The position numbers were made by a program, and so were the translations under genes. A stretch of 64,000 nt of DNA. It comes from Marsupella aquatica. Taxonomy: Eukaryota > Marchantiophyta. The notes under the pieces are model-generated. The model saw only the letters and a list, made by a program, of their open reading frames with translations, was not told the DNA's origin and ran no database searches. Below, piece after piece: positions 9,387 through 19,916 of this stretch. Position 1 is the first letter of the stretch. Each line of letters opens with the position of its first letter. The stretch is taken from NCBI GenBank assembly GCA_973895155.1, contig OZ316892.1, positions 30,318,001 through 30,382,000 of the forward strand. Reading direction: 5' to 3'.

Positions 9387-10076
9387 ATTTGGAGAGACTT
9401 ACCTCCTTCTTGTGTTTTTACCTATGATTTTACCTGTGATTATAAACACAGGAAGCAAATCTTTTGAGTTGTGATGACAGATTCCTTGTTGGTGACTCAT
9501 TGCAATCTCCTGAGTTCTTAAAGTTAACTCATTGAGTTTAAGTCTCATTGAAATTGATGGATTTTCTTTCATGTTGCTTAGTAACATCTAAATGTTGAAG
9601 TAGCCACTCTTTTAGATCTTATCTGAGTACCACTTAGAAAGAAAGGATAAGACATGTTTACGACATTTTAAAAGGTACTCTCGTAAGCAGTTTAGATTTG
9701 AAAAGCAAACGTGGATTTGAATCCTTAAGTCTTTTCATTTTGACTTATGTCTAAGGAGTAACCTTGGTCTATTCTAGACTCCCTTAGCGTACTTTGAGAT
9801 TATTTTCTCTTGTGTTTTGTTAATCATTCCTTTTTCATTAATTTATGGTTACCCAATGCTGAGTTATCATTGAAAACTACTCACCGCTGTGGAGCGATCT
9901 TCAAAATACCTTATTAAAGTAATCAATTCTGATTACTATGTGTTAAAGAGAGTTTTTAAACTCTCATTTGTGTTTTTATGTATCAAACCAACCCCATCTT
10001 GTTCTTTATGGGAACGAATACCGAGTTTGAAGACCTTTAAGTGTGTTTTTGGTTCTTCATAGCAAACTACAAGCAA

Positions 10077-13000
10077 CGTCAATCAAGCGGCACATTTCTG
10101 GGGATGCCTGTTCGAACGGGCAACTGAGTACATCAAGACTTACGAGGACGAAGAATCAGAAAGGGCAGCTCGAGAACGACAGGAGCTTGCTTGATTGTGG
10201 GAGCTGCAGAAGACGGCTTTCTTAGGAGGCGAACTCATCAAGGCCGAGTTCTTGTGGACTCCTACTTCCAATCAGCTCGACGATCTTCTGTTTTGCAAAG
10301 ACAGAATTGTCGGCATACGGGAGGCCATCAAGAACTACAACGACATCCATTGGGAGTTGAAGGGTAGTATGGAGAGGTGGACCCAGGCAACGGTGCTAGG
10401 AGAAACATCCATGGCAGCCAAGATGAAGAGGAAGGGAGCCGTCAACGAAGAAGCCACCCCGGCAAAAAGAACGAGGTCAGCGGCACCAAAGAAGCCAGAG
10501 CAGGAGACAGGGAGAAGCCAAAGAGGAGGAGGTCGATCCCATCAATGCCATTCCAACCAGGGATGACACCTGGAAAGGCTGGGCGGCAACCCTACCAGAG
10601 GAGGTGCAGCTACATTTTGCACGGGAGGAGGATGCATGCTTTACGGCCATGCAGACCAAGAAGTACCAAGGCTTCATGGCCGGATCCGACTTGGAGGCCT
10701 TTGTAAGATTACCATGGCTGAAGCCGGAGGTGCCGGATTTAGACCTATTAGAGTTCGTGGGGTCATGGGAACCCGAGACCAATTCCACGAGGATATATGG
10801 GAAGGATTTCTATCTTACTCCCAAGGTGATTGCCGAAGTGTTTGGCTTGCCGATAGGCAATAAGACCAAAGTCGATACCAGGAAGACCTTGCCTAACAAG
10901 GAGTTCCGATCGTTCCCCGGCCCATCAACGAAGAATGGCTTCTTCCGGAACACCTGCACCAACCCGCACATAGGAGAGATGATCGACTTCTTGCGGGTGA
11001 CCATGCATTGTAACTTGCCAAGAGCAGAGATCGGCAAGGCACAGGTCTATCTGGCAGAAAGGCTAGACCCAACCCGGGACTACAACGGGTACCTCCTCAA
11101 CCAATTGAAGAAGATCTTAAAGGAGGAGCAACAGGTAATCGGCCTGGGGAGCGTATCGCGGCTTGGTTATCACATGCCGCTGTTGTGCCAGTATGCCAGA
11201 GGTCAGACCTTTGCCCCCACACTTCCCCTGCAGGTAAGGGCACCAGAGGAAGCTCCAGCATTGAGGCTGGTAGCAGAGAAGCCTCAACCGCCTGTTAGCC
11301 CTACGATTGAGCAGGTGTTTAAGCCAAGGAAAGAGGACCAGCCGATGCAGCAACCAAGCATGCAGAATCTGCTGAAATTGCTGGAGAAGGAAAAGGCGGC
11401 ACCGGTACCGGCACCGGCTTCGGCATCGGCACCAATACAGGACACTGCCCCAGAGGTCAGCCTAAGCAGACTTAGGGGGGAAAACCCCTTTACCGGAACT
11501 AAGGAGAGAATTAGGCCGGAATCCAAGCCGGGAGTTCGAATGTACGTGGGAGTCACAAGCTCTGAATCTGAGGCAGAACTGCCTGAAGCTCCTACCGGCG
11601 AAGAGGAGAGGGAGAAGCCGGAAGTCCAACCAGTAGAGGAGGCAGTGGAGGACTGCAGCCATGATAACTCCGGCTATGGGTCGGACCATCACGTTCCAGG
11701 AGTAAGGACCTGTGGCCGGTTTATCCCCACACTTCCGAGGGTAGTTCGAGGGGACCCCAACCAATAGAGTAGCCCCGAGTCTCCCCCACCAGATGTTGCT
11801 CCCCCGAGCTTTGACGGCATAAAGCAGACGGCACAGGAATTTCAGGAGCGACTTAGGGAAGCAGAGAAGGCAGCCCTCGCTAGGGAAAAGAATTTGCCAG
11901 GAGGAGATTGGCCGGAGGACATCAGGCGGCTAGCCGAAAAAGGAAGCAAACCTCTAGCCACGATTGAAGAAATCCGCAAGACGGCTTGGGAGCAGAGGCC
12001 GCAATGGGCAATGCCGATCACTACTAATTACTCCACCTACGCTAAAAATAGAGCCATGGAGTATGGTGAGATGTGTGGGGAACTTGCGCTCAACATCTTT
12101 GGGGAGGAGTTGGAGGTAGGACCCCTTTTCCAGAGGGAGCAGTTGGAAAAGCACCAATTAGAAGAAGCGGTGGCTTTAGAGAGAAGCAAGAAGGACGAGG
12201 TCATCCGGCGGCTTAGGAGGATGGAAGCCGAGATTGAAGATCTAAGGGAGGCCAAGAAAGCCCAAGATGAACTGCGGATTAAGCGGCATGAGCTGAACAT
12301 CATGCAGGGGCAGTTGGATACCGCGCGGGCTAATAGTCAGATTATCAAAGATAAACTGACTCAGACCCAGGGAGAATTGGCCGACGCAATCAAGGATAGA
12401 GAGAAGTGGAAGAAGGAGCTGAGAGACGCAGAGGAGGCCCATATAGCAGCCAACAACCGGGTCATGGCGGACACTCAGAGAAGGGAGAGGGCACTGAAGG
12501 GAGAGCTCGAGGTCATCCGAAGAGCCCTTGAGCAGAAGGAGGCCGAGTTAGGGAAATCCTATCAAGGGATTATTGCGCTACAGCAAGAGCTTGCATCCCT
12601 GAAGGCCAGCTTCAAGGCCGACTTGCGAGAGAAGGATGCCCAGCTCGACCAGACTTATGCCAAGATGAATAATATGGAGTCTAAGGTCATAGCGGAGCTC
12701 GACAAGGAGCTAAAAGCAACCCAGGAGGAGAGGGCTACCACCAAGAAGGAATTGGAGGAAGCCCACAAGGAATTGGAGGAAGCCAAGAACGAGCTGGAGG
12801 AGGCACGTAAAGACCTGGATGAGACCCAGGAGGAGTTGGAGGAGATCACAAGGAAGATGGAGAACCTAAGGCGGCGGGCCGACAACCAAACAGAGCGGCT
12901 GAAGAAACAAGCCGCAGTATTTAAATGCTTAGTTGCATCAGGTCCATCTCCCGCTGGAGCAAACCAGTTACCAGGAGTGGTAATTGCCGAAGGACCAGCC

Positions 13001-13092
13001 GTGACACACGTCCCCATGCCGGATGTTGGCGGCAAGGGAAAGGAACCGGCTGTGGAGGTAGTGAAGAAGAAGAAGCGGAAACCTTCGGGGTC
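10077..13092 (+). pseudogene. LTR-encoded accessory gene of RT-1, main fragment
   Basis: The gene resumes after X1 and runs to the RT-2 insertion. Visible breaks are TGA at 10192-10194 (CGA in RT-3), a small deletion near 10497, and TAG at 11765-11767 (CAG in RT-3). The frames around them remain long: 10604-11767 and 11894 onward. The first carries a globular domain (about 220 residues with VFGLP, KNGFFRNT and an IGEMIDFLR helix). An acidic, Pro-rich linker follows, then about 250 residues of heptad-rich Glu/Lys/Arg coiled coil (12130-12920) and a Lys-rich patch at the RT-2 junction. This copy retains two stretches where RT-3 is frameshifted, so it shows the ancestral layout better. Function unknown; a nucleic-acid or Gag partner role is only a guess. 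Confidence 0.75.
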
Positions 13093-13451
13093 TGTGACGC
13101 CGCCGGTATGGCGGTTAATGAGTGATTCGGTCTAACTGCGCTCAACACGCACGTTAGGAGTATCTTAGGCCACTATTATTAGCATAACGACAGTATTTAG
13201 GTAATCATTATGGATAGGACATCATTAGGCAATAAGGGGGAATTCAGGTTTGGACTGGCGGCGGGTCGCTATTCGCACACCTGGGTTACGAGCGTGGAGG
13301 GGCCCCTCCCTCCGGTCCGTATAACAAACTTAAGGAAGCGACCACTGACCCGCGCTGACTCAGACCGGCGGAGTGGCCGGTACACCTCAAGCGTGAGCGG
13401 TTCAGCCTATGGGCGTCGAGGAGACGTCGGGGGATCGGCAAGCCCTCAAGG

Positions 13452-13459
13452 TATAAAAA
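13452..13459 (+). promoter_or_regulatory. TATA box, RT-2 5' LTR
   Basis: TATAAAAA about 360 bp into the LTR and about 100 bp before the ATG of the LTR gene at 13560. Confidence 0.7.
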
Positions 13460-13559
13460 GGGAGCCGACCCTTTGGAGTGCACCAGTCCATCAGTCCACG
13501 CGCCAGCTTTGACCCCAGCTCTCTCGCTCGCTCTAAGTTGCCACTACTATCTCCTCTGA

Positions 13560-15245
13560 ATGTTGCACACGATCCTCTCCAGCTCGGCCATTCAATTCTG
13601 GACGCAGTTCCTATCTACCGGAAGGCACTTGGCCGACTCATTGAAACACGCCAACCCGCACCGATACAAAATCGAACGCGAGTACGAGAGAGCTATCCGC
13701 CTAGCCGGACGTCACCACTATATCCTTAACTTTGACTACCCGTCTCAGAGCGAGCTTTACCGACCAGCAAAGGTATCTAGGTACTTCTTCAACGGAGACA
13801 AATATACCGGTTTCTGGGAAGCATTGCTTTGGCTTCCGGACGAGGTCTTCAATATCCCGGGTACAATCGACTTGCAACGACATCACTTTGACCACATCCC
13901 TGCTCAGGTTCGGGCTATCATCAACAGCGAGTCCAGCACTACCCGTTCGACAAGGTCGTCTGCACTTGCTTCGGAGAACTTCTACTAGCACCTACAGAGC
14001 TTCATGGGAACTCGACCATCAACCAACATGACCAACTCACCCGTACCTGTACCCATGCAACCTCAGGCTCAACCTCAGGCTCAGCTTCAGCTTCAGCCTT
14101 AGCCGCAACCTAGCCAAACCCCACCACCGATTGCCCAGCCGGCACAAGTACGCTCCGTCATCAACGTTGTGGATCTTAGCGATGACAACGAGGCTACCCC
14201 ACCCTTGACCAGGCGGCCCAGAGGAACAAGCGCTCAGGGGGCCGGCACTATATCGTCCCTGCCCCCTACTCTGACCCCAGGAGCGGCCCCGGCAGACATG
14301 GTGACCGTGGCCGCCCCGGGCCCGTTACTAACGGCAGTGGCACTACCCAGGCCCGATCGGAAGGATGGGGAAGTGTCACCTTCCCTGAGCCAGTCAAGGG
14401 GGAAGAAGAGGAAGGAATCCGCCACTGCATCCGGGTTACCATTGGCCACGGTAGCCGTGGCCAAGGTAACAATGCACCGCATGGGGGAAAACGTGCATAA
14501 GAATATCCTTCATCCCAAGCATGCGGTGTACCTGAAGACTCAGGGATTCGAGCACCTCGCCGCTCTGCCCTGGAACACTTGCACGTACTACGGGGAGGAC
14601 ATGACGGAATTCGTCAAGAATTATGATGATACACGTCAGCAAACTCGGATGCGGGGAAGGAATATGTCCCTCACGGAAGAACAGCTCAGGATGATCTTCG
14701 GATTACCCGAAGGTGACCATCGAGTCGAATCACGGGCTCCCGGGGGCAAGGGAGCCAAGTACCAATCTTCAAGTTTTCCCTCAGAGGGAGCAGTGGACAA
14801 CGGGTTCGTGATGAGGACCTGCCTCATCCCCGAGATAGCTGAGCGACTGGAGTTCTAGAGGTACGCCCTCCACATGATGGAACCCCGGGGGGAGATCTCC
14901 GCCGCCCAGGTTATCCAGGTCGAGAACTATCGACCTAGGAAGTGGGCGTCGTACTTCGCTAAGAAATTCCATGGAGAGATGGAGCGGCGAAGGAAGACAC
15001 TGTACATTGGCGGGAAGGCGTACTTCGCTAGCCACATCGAGATCATTCTTGAGTGGTATGCTCGGTTTGATCGACGAACCCTTCCCCGTGTCAACGTTAC
15101 AAAGCTGGTCCCGGCTAGGTGGGTTTTCCCGGCCTTGGAGAGACGGCCCCAACCCGAGGCCCGAAGTCCGGCGGACACGCCAGCTTCACCCACCCCACCT
15201 CCACAAGTAGCTGTGGTCGTAACCGAGGAGGTACCGGAGGGGTCG
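13560..15245 (+). pseudogene. LTR-encoded accessory gene, RT-2 5' LTR, first fragment
   Basis: This starts at ATG 13560 and keeps one frame with TAG stops at 13986-13988, 14100-14102 and 14856-14858. At the same codons the 3' LTR copy has CAG. The order is a basic N-terminal region, a Pro-Gln-Ala-Gln linker, a disordered Pro/Thr-rich part with a KKRK basic patch, and a globular domain. That domain (about 14460-15130) has MIFGLPEG, VDNGFVMRT and RKTLYIGGKAYFASHIEIIL. RT-3 then cuts the gene at the GTTGT target. The domain matches the equivalent part of the RT-1/RT-3 LTR protein in order and spacing. Function unknown. Confidence 0.75.
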
Positions 15246-15505
15246 GTTGTTGTGGTGCGTCCCATGGCTCCCTAAACCCAAGCAACCCCCCAGCTCAAGC
15301 CGATTCCCGCGGGTTTCACGCTTGGCGAGGCCGTTTCCGCGGCTTAGCGGCATGGGACGCTGCTAACCTTCTACTACTACTATTAACATTTTACACACAT
15401 ATACTGGACAGATCCTTCATCGGGTCATGAGATACGTAGCCGGCCTAATATAGGCCTTCCCCTGTCTTCCCCTGTCTTCCCCTCCGTCTTGTTAGGTATG
15501 TTTGG

Positions 15506-15521
15506 ATTCCGCCGCCGGAAT
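15506..15521 (-). promoter_or_regulatory. Conserved U5 hairpin, RT-3 3' LTR
   Basis: ATTCCG-GCGG-CGGAAT, a 6-bp stem with a 4-base loop, followed by a CAAACATACCTAA segment. The same structure occurs in RT-1 and, with a changed base pair, in RT-2. Confidence 0.55.
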
Positions 15522-16171
15522 GATCCCCAATAGGCTTGGTTAAGCCGCTAAGACCTCTCTCAGCTCGACACATCCAACTCTCACTCCCCTGCTTACTTTC
15601 CTTCCTTCTGTTGATGTGGGCACTCTTCACACAAGTTAATGCGACACACAAATAGCAAAATGACTCATTCTGACTGAGTCATACCATGCACTTGCCATAC
15701 AAACAGTACATCTCATACACAAGTTCTGCGAACTAAGCCGTGAGGCCAACTCTATTCAGCTCTTAGGCATGAGGAAACATGAATATACACAAGGGTCACT
15801 GTATGACTAACCGAGAGCTTCTCGTACTACTTGATCCCAGCCCGGCTGGTGCAAACTAAAAACTTGCTAAAGAAGAGGCCCTGAGCTCCCCGCTGCCCAG
15901 GTACTTATCCTGGTAGTGGATCCGCCATTCTTTGCATCGTAAGCCTAATCTACTTAACAGTAATCTACTTGCCCGAATCTACCTATGTACAGCAAGGCAG
16001 GAGCACAAGTGTTGCTCCTACCAGTGGGACCGCAATCCCACTAAGCTAAGTGTCAGGGCCGCTCCTGGTTCTGATCCTAATCCTAAACGTGGAGATCCGT
16101 GCCCGCCCTGCCCACTCACGCCTCCTCCCTCCACGTCCGCCCTCCCTAAAAGGAACGGCGCCCTTGCACCG

Positions 16172-19100
16172 TCACGACACCGGTGGTGGATCCTCAATGG
16201 ACGCCCCCAACACTTCCTCCGCAGCCACTGCCGTTGGCCCGCCTACTGACAGATTACCTGCCCTTGACCGAGTCAACTCTCCCTCGGCCTGACTGGGTCC
16301 ACCTTCGGCTTCAGCCTCGACACCGGCCTCGGCAATACCCACGGCTTCGGCTTCAACCACCCCCACGGCTTCGGCTTCAGCCACTCCCACGGCTTCGGCC
16401 TCAGCCACTCCCACGGCTTCGGCCTCCCCTTCCCCTAGGGTAGTTGGATCCTTAGCCGTGACCCTGTCTGGGGTCGGTGCTGGGTCTACCTCCTTGATCA
16501 CCACGGCCTGTGAAGTCGTATTACTCCTTGACCCTGAAGGTTTCCGCTTCTTCTTCGTTGGTGGCTCGGCAGCTGGTCCCTTCCCCTTCCCACTTACCTC
16601 CGGCACTGGTGCAGGTGGCGCGGCTTGTCCTTCGGCAATTACCACCCCTGGTAACTGGTTTGTCCCAACAGGAGATGGACCTGCTGCAGCTAAGCATTTA
16701 AATACTGCGGCTTGTTTCTTCAGCCGCTCTGTTTGGTTGTCGGCCCGCCGCTGTAGGTTCTCCATCTTCCTCGTGATTTCCTCCAACTCCTCTTGGGTTT
16801 CATCCAGGTCCTTACGTGCCCCCTCCAGCTCGTTTTTGGCCTCCTCCTGCTCCCTGTGGGCTTCCTCCAATTCCTTCTTCAAGGTAGCCTTCTCCTCCTG
16901 GGTTGCTCTTAGCTCCTTGTCGAGCTCTGCAATGATGACAGACTCCATCTGGTTCATCTTGGCGTAAGTCTGTTCGAGCATCTCGTCCTTCTCCCTTAGG
17001 TCGGCCTTGAAGCTGGCCATCAGGGACGCAAGCTCCTGCTGCAGCGCCATAATCCCTTGATAGGATTTCCCTAACTCGACCTCCTTCTGCTCAAGGGCTC
17101 CGCGGATTTTCTCGAGCTCCCCTTTCAACGCCCATTCCTTTCTTTGGGTCTCCGCCATGGCCCGGCTGTTGGTTGTTATGTGGGCCTCCTCTGTATTCTT
17201 CAGCTCTTGCTTCCACTTTTCCCTTTCTTTGATCGTGTCGGCCAATTCTTCCTGCGTCTGAGTCAGTTTATCCTTGATATTCTGATTATCAGCCTGCGCG
17301 GCGTCCAACTGCCCCTGCATGATGTTCAGCTCATGTCGTTTAATCCGCAGTTCATCTTGGGCTTTCTTGGCCGCCCTTAGATCTTCAATCTCGGCTTCCA
17401 TCCTCCTAAGCCGCCGAATGACCTCGTCCTTCTTGCTTCTCTCTAAAGCCACCGCTTCTTCTAATTGGTGCTTCTCCAACTGCTCCCTATGGAAAAAGGG
17501 TCCTACCTCCAACTCCTCTCCAAAGATGCCGAGCGCAAGTTCCCCACACATCTCACCATACTCCATGGCTCTATCTTAGCGTAGGTGGAGTAAGTAGAAG
17601 TGATCGGCATCGCCCATCGTGGCCTCTGCTCCCAAGCCGTCCTGCGGATCTCTTCAATCGTGGCTAGAGGTTTGCTTCCTTTTTCGGCTAGCCGCCTGAT
17701 GTCCTCCGGCCAATCTCCTCCTGGTAAATCCTTTTCCTTAGCCAGGGCGGCCTCTTCCTCCTGCTTGATTCGCTCCTGAAATTCCTGCACCGTCTGTTTT
17801 ATGCCGTCGAAGCTCGGGGGAGCAACATCTGGTGGGGGAGACTCAGGGCTACTCTGCTGGTTGGGGTCCCCTCGCACTACCCTTGGAAGTGTGGGGACAA
17901 ACCGGCCACAGGTCCTTACTCCTGGAACGTGATGGTCCGACCCATAGCCGGAATTATCATGGCTGCAGTCCTCCACTGCCTCCTCTACCTCTTGGATTTC
18001 CGGCTTCTCCCTCTCCTCTTCCTCGGTAGGAGCTTCAGGCAATTCTGCCTCAGATTCGGAGCTTGAGGTTCCCACGTACATTCGAACACCTGGCTTGGAT
18101 TCCGGCCTGATTCTCTCCTTGTCTCCAGCAAAGGGGTTTTCTCTTGTGAGCCGGTGTCGGCCTACCTCTGTAGTAGTGTCCTGCATTGTTGCCGTTGCCG
18201 TTGTTGTTGCCGATGCCGATTTCTTTTCTTTCTCCAGTAGTTTCAGCAGACTCTGCATGCCTGGTTGCTGCATCGGCAAGTCTTCCTTCCTGGGCCTAAA
18301 CACCTGCTCGATCGTAGGACTAACAGGTGGTTGAGGCTTCTCAGCCAACGGCCTCGGCGTTGGAGCTTCCTCGGGTGCCCTTACCTGCAGGGGAAGTACC
18401 GGGGCAAAAGTCTGACCTCTGGCATACCGGCACAACAGCGGCATGTGATAGCCAAGCCGCGACACGCTCCCCATGCCGATTACCTGCTGCTCCTCCTTTA
18501 AGATCTTCTTCAATTGGTTGAGGAGGTACCCGTTGTAGTCCCGGCTTGGGTCTGGCCTTTCTGCCAGATAGACCTGTGCCTTGCCGATCCCTCGGCAAGT
18601 TACAATGCATGGTCACCCGCAAGAAGTCGATCATCTCTCCTATGTGCGGGTTGGTGCAGGTGTTCCGGAAGAAGCCATTCTTCGTTGATGGCCCGGGGAA
18701 CGACCGGAACTCCTTGTCAGGCAAGGTCTTCCTGGTATCAACTTTGGTCTTATTGCCCATCGGCAAGCCAAACACTTCGGCAATCACCTTGGGAGTAAGA
18801 TAGAAATCCTTCCCATATATCCTCGTGCAATTGGTCTCGGGTTCCCATGACCCCACGAATTCTAATAGGTCTGACTCCGGTACCTCCGGCTTCAGCCATG
18901 GTAATCTTACAAAGGCCTCCAAGCCGGATCCGGCCATGAAGCCTTGGTACTTCTTGGTCTGCATGGCCGTAAAGCATGCATCCTCCTCCCGTGCAAAATG
19001 TAGTTGCACCTCCACCGGTAGGGTTGCCGCCCAGCCCTTCCAGGTGTCATCCCTGGTTGGAATGGCCTTGATGGGATCGACCTCCTCCTCTTCGGCTTCT

Positions 19101-19813
19101 CCCTGCCTCCTGCTCTGCTGCTCGGCTGGCTTCTTTGGTGCCGCCGACCTCGTTCTTTTTGCCGGGGTGGCTTCATCGTTGACGGCTCCCTTCCTCTTCA
19201 TCTCTGCTGCCGTGGAGGTTTCTCCTAGCACCGTTGCCTGGGTCCACCTTTCCGTGCTACCCTTTAATTCCCAGTGTATGTTGTTGCAGTTCTTGATGGC
19301 CTCTCGGATGCCGACGACGCTGTCCTTGCAAAACAGAAGATCGTCGAGTTGATTGGAAGTAGGCGTCCACAGGAACTCGTCCTTGATGAGTTCGCCTCCT
19401 AAGAAAGCCGTCTTCTGCAGCTCCCACAATCGAGCGAGCTCCTGCCGTTCTCGAGCTGCCCTTTCTGACTCCTCGTCCTCGTAAGTCTTGATGTACTCAG
19501 TCGCCCGTTCGAACAGGCATCCCCATAAATGTGCCGCTTGATTGACGTTGCTCATACCCTCCTTAGGTTGATCGTCGGTATCTACTCTCTCCCCGAGTGC
19601 TTGCCTAAGCAGCTGACAGTAGTTGGCCTCCCGTAGTCGTCTGCCTAGTTCGTGCTCGCAAATGAGCCACCATCTCCTGCAAGCGCTCCTTACCCCTCTC
19701 CTCTGCCGGTCCTTCTTCCCGTTGATCCTTCCTAGCCGCCGACGCTTAACGCGCCCTAACCCTAATCGGGTTTTCACCCTCAGCCTTACCTCCGGCCTCT
19801 GCCCGGGTTCCAT
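16172..19813 (-). pseudogene. LTR-encoded accessory gene, RT-3 3' LTR
   Basis: The first ATG is at 19813 and the last stop at 16172. The product would be roughly 1,200 residues. In order it has a strongly basic N-terminus, a helical segment, a KRK-rich linker, and a globular domain (about 19030-18500) with FAREEDACF, VFGLPMGNK and KNGFFRNT. Then come an acidic linker with repeated Ser/Glu, a long coiled coil (17480-16680), a Lys-rich patch, and an Ala-Glu-Ala-Val-Gly repeat tail. Two frameshifts break it: a 5-nt deletion near 18597 and a 1-nt deletion near 17572, both relative to RT-1. Both breaks are also in the other LTR, so they predate this insertion. A TATAAA lies only about 16 nt before the first ATG, so the real start may be the downstream ATG at 19555. 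Confidence 0.75.
16338..16428 (-). repeat. 24-bp tandem repeat in LTR gene (second copy of the array at 27240-27330)
   Basis: Nearly four units of 24 bp encode the 8-residue repeat Ala-Glu-Ala-Val-Gly-Val-Ala-Glu on the minus strand. RT-1 has fewer units at the matching place (near 41970). Confidence 0.8.
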
Positions 19814-19916
19814 GGTTGCCCCTAATTGTTTATATTTTCCTTGTTTTGTCACTATACTAAGGTGTTCCTAGGGTGCCTTCCTGCTTTACCCACTTAACCG
19901 GCCGAGTGATTCCTGT

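Larger units (their letters stand above)
6042..10071 (+). mobile_element. X1: LTR-less mobile element with TGT...ACA ends and 5-bp duplication
   Basis: X1 begins TGTGAGTATTGGG and ends GCAAACTACA. AGCAA flanks it on both sides (6037-6041 and 10072-10076), and joining the flanks restores the sequence that is continuous in RT-3. I compared the two ends and find no direct LTR and only TGT/ACA as inverted repeat. Content, in order: a leader with a TTACG-rich array (6160-6296), one long frame (6448-8877), a second array (9094-9165), and a tail of about 900 bp without genes that holds a conserved hairpin (9340-9386). X2 at 46900-51045 is a second copy with the same layout. The class is not one I recognise. 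Confidence 0.88.

Noticed and set aside
6042-10071. LTRs at the ends of X1 and X2
   Set aside because: I compared the first and last few hundred bases of both copies in direct orientation and found no shared stretch. Only TGT/ACA is shared as an inverted repeat.
16458-16967. Ser-rich 169-codon frame on the plus strand in the RT-3 LTR (and its twin at 27360)
   Set aside because: It is the complement of the coiled-coil and linker part of the LTR gene. Its composition (Ser, Leu) is what antisense of Glu/Lys-rich coding gives.
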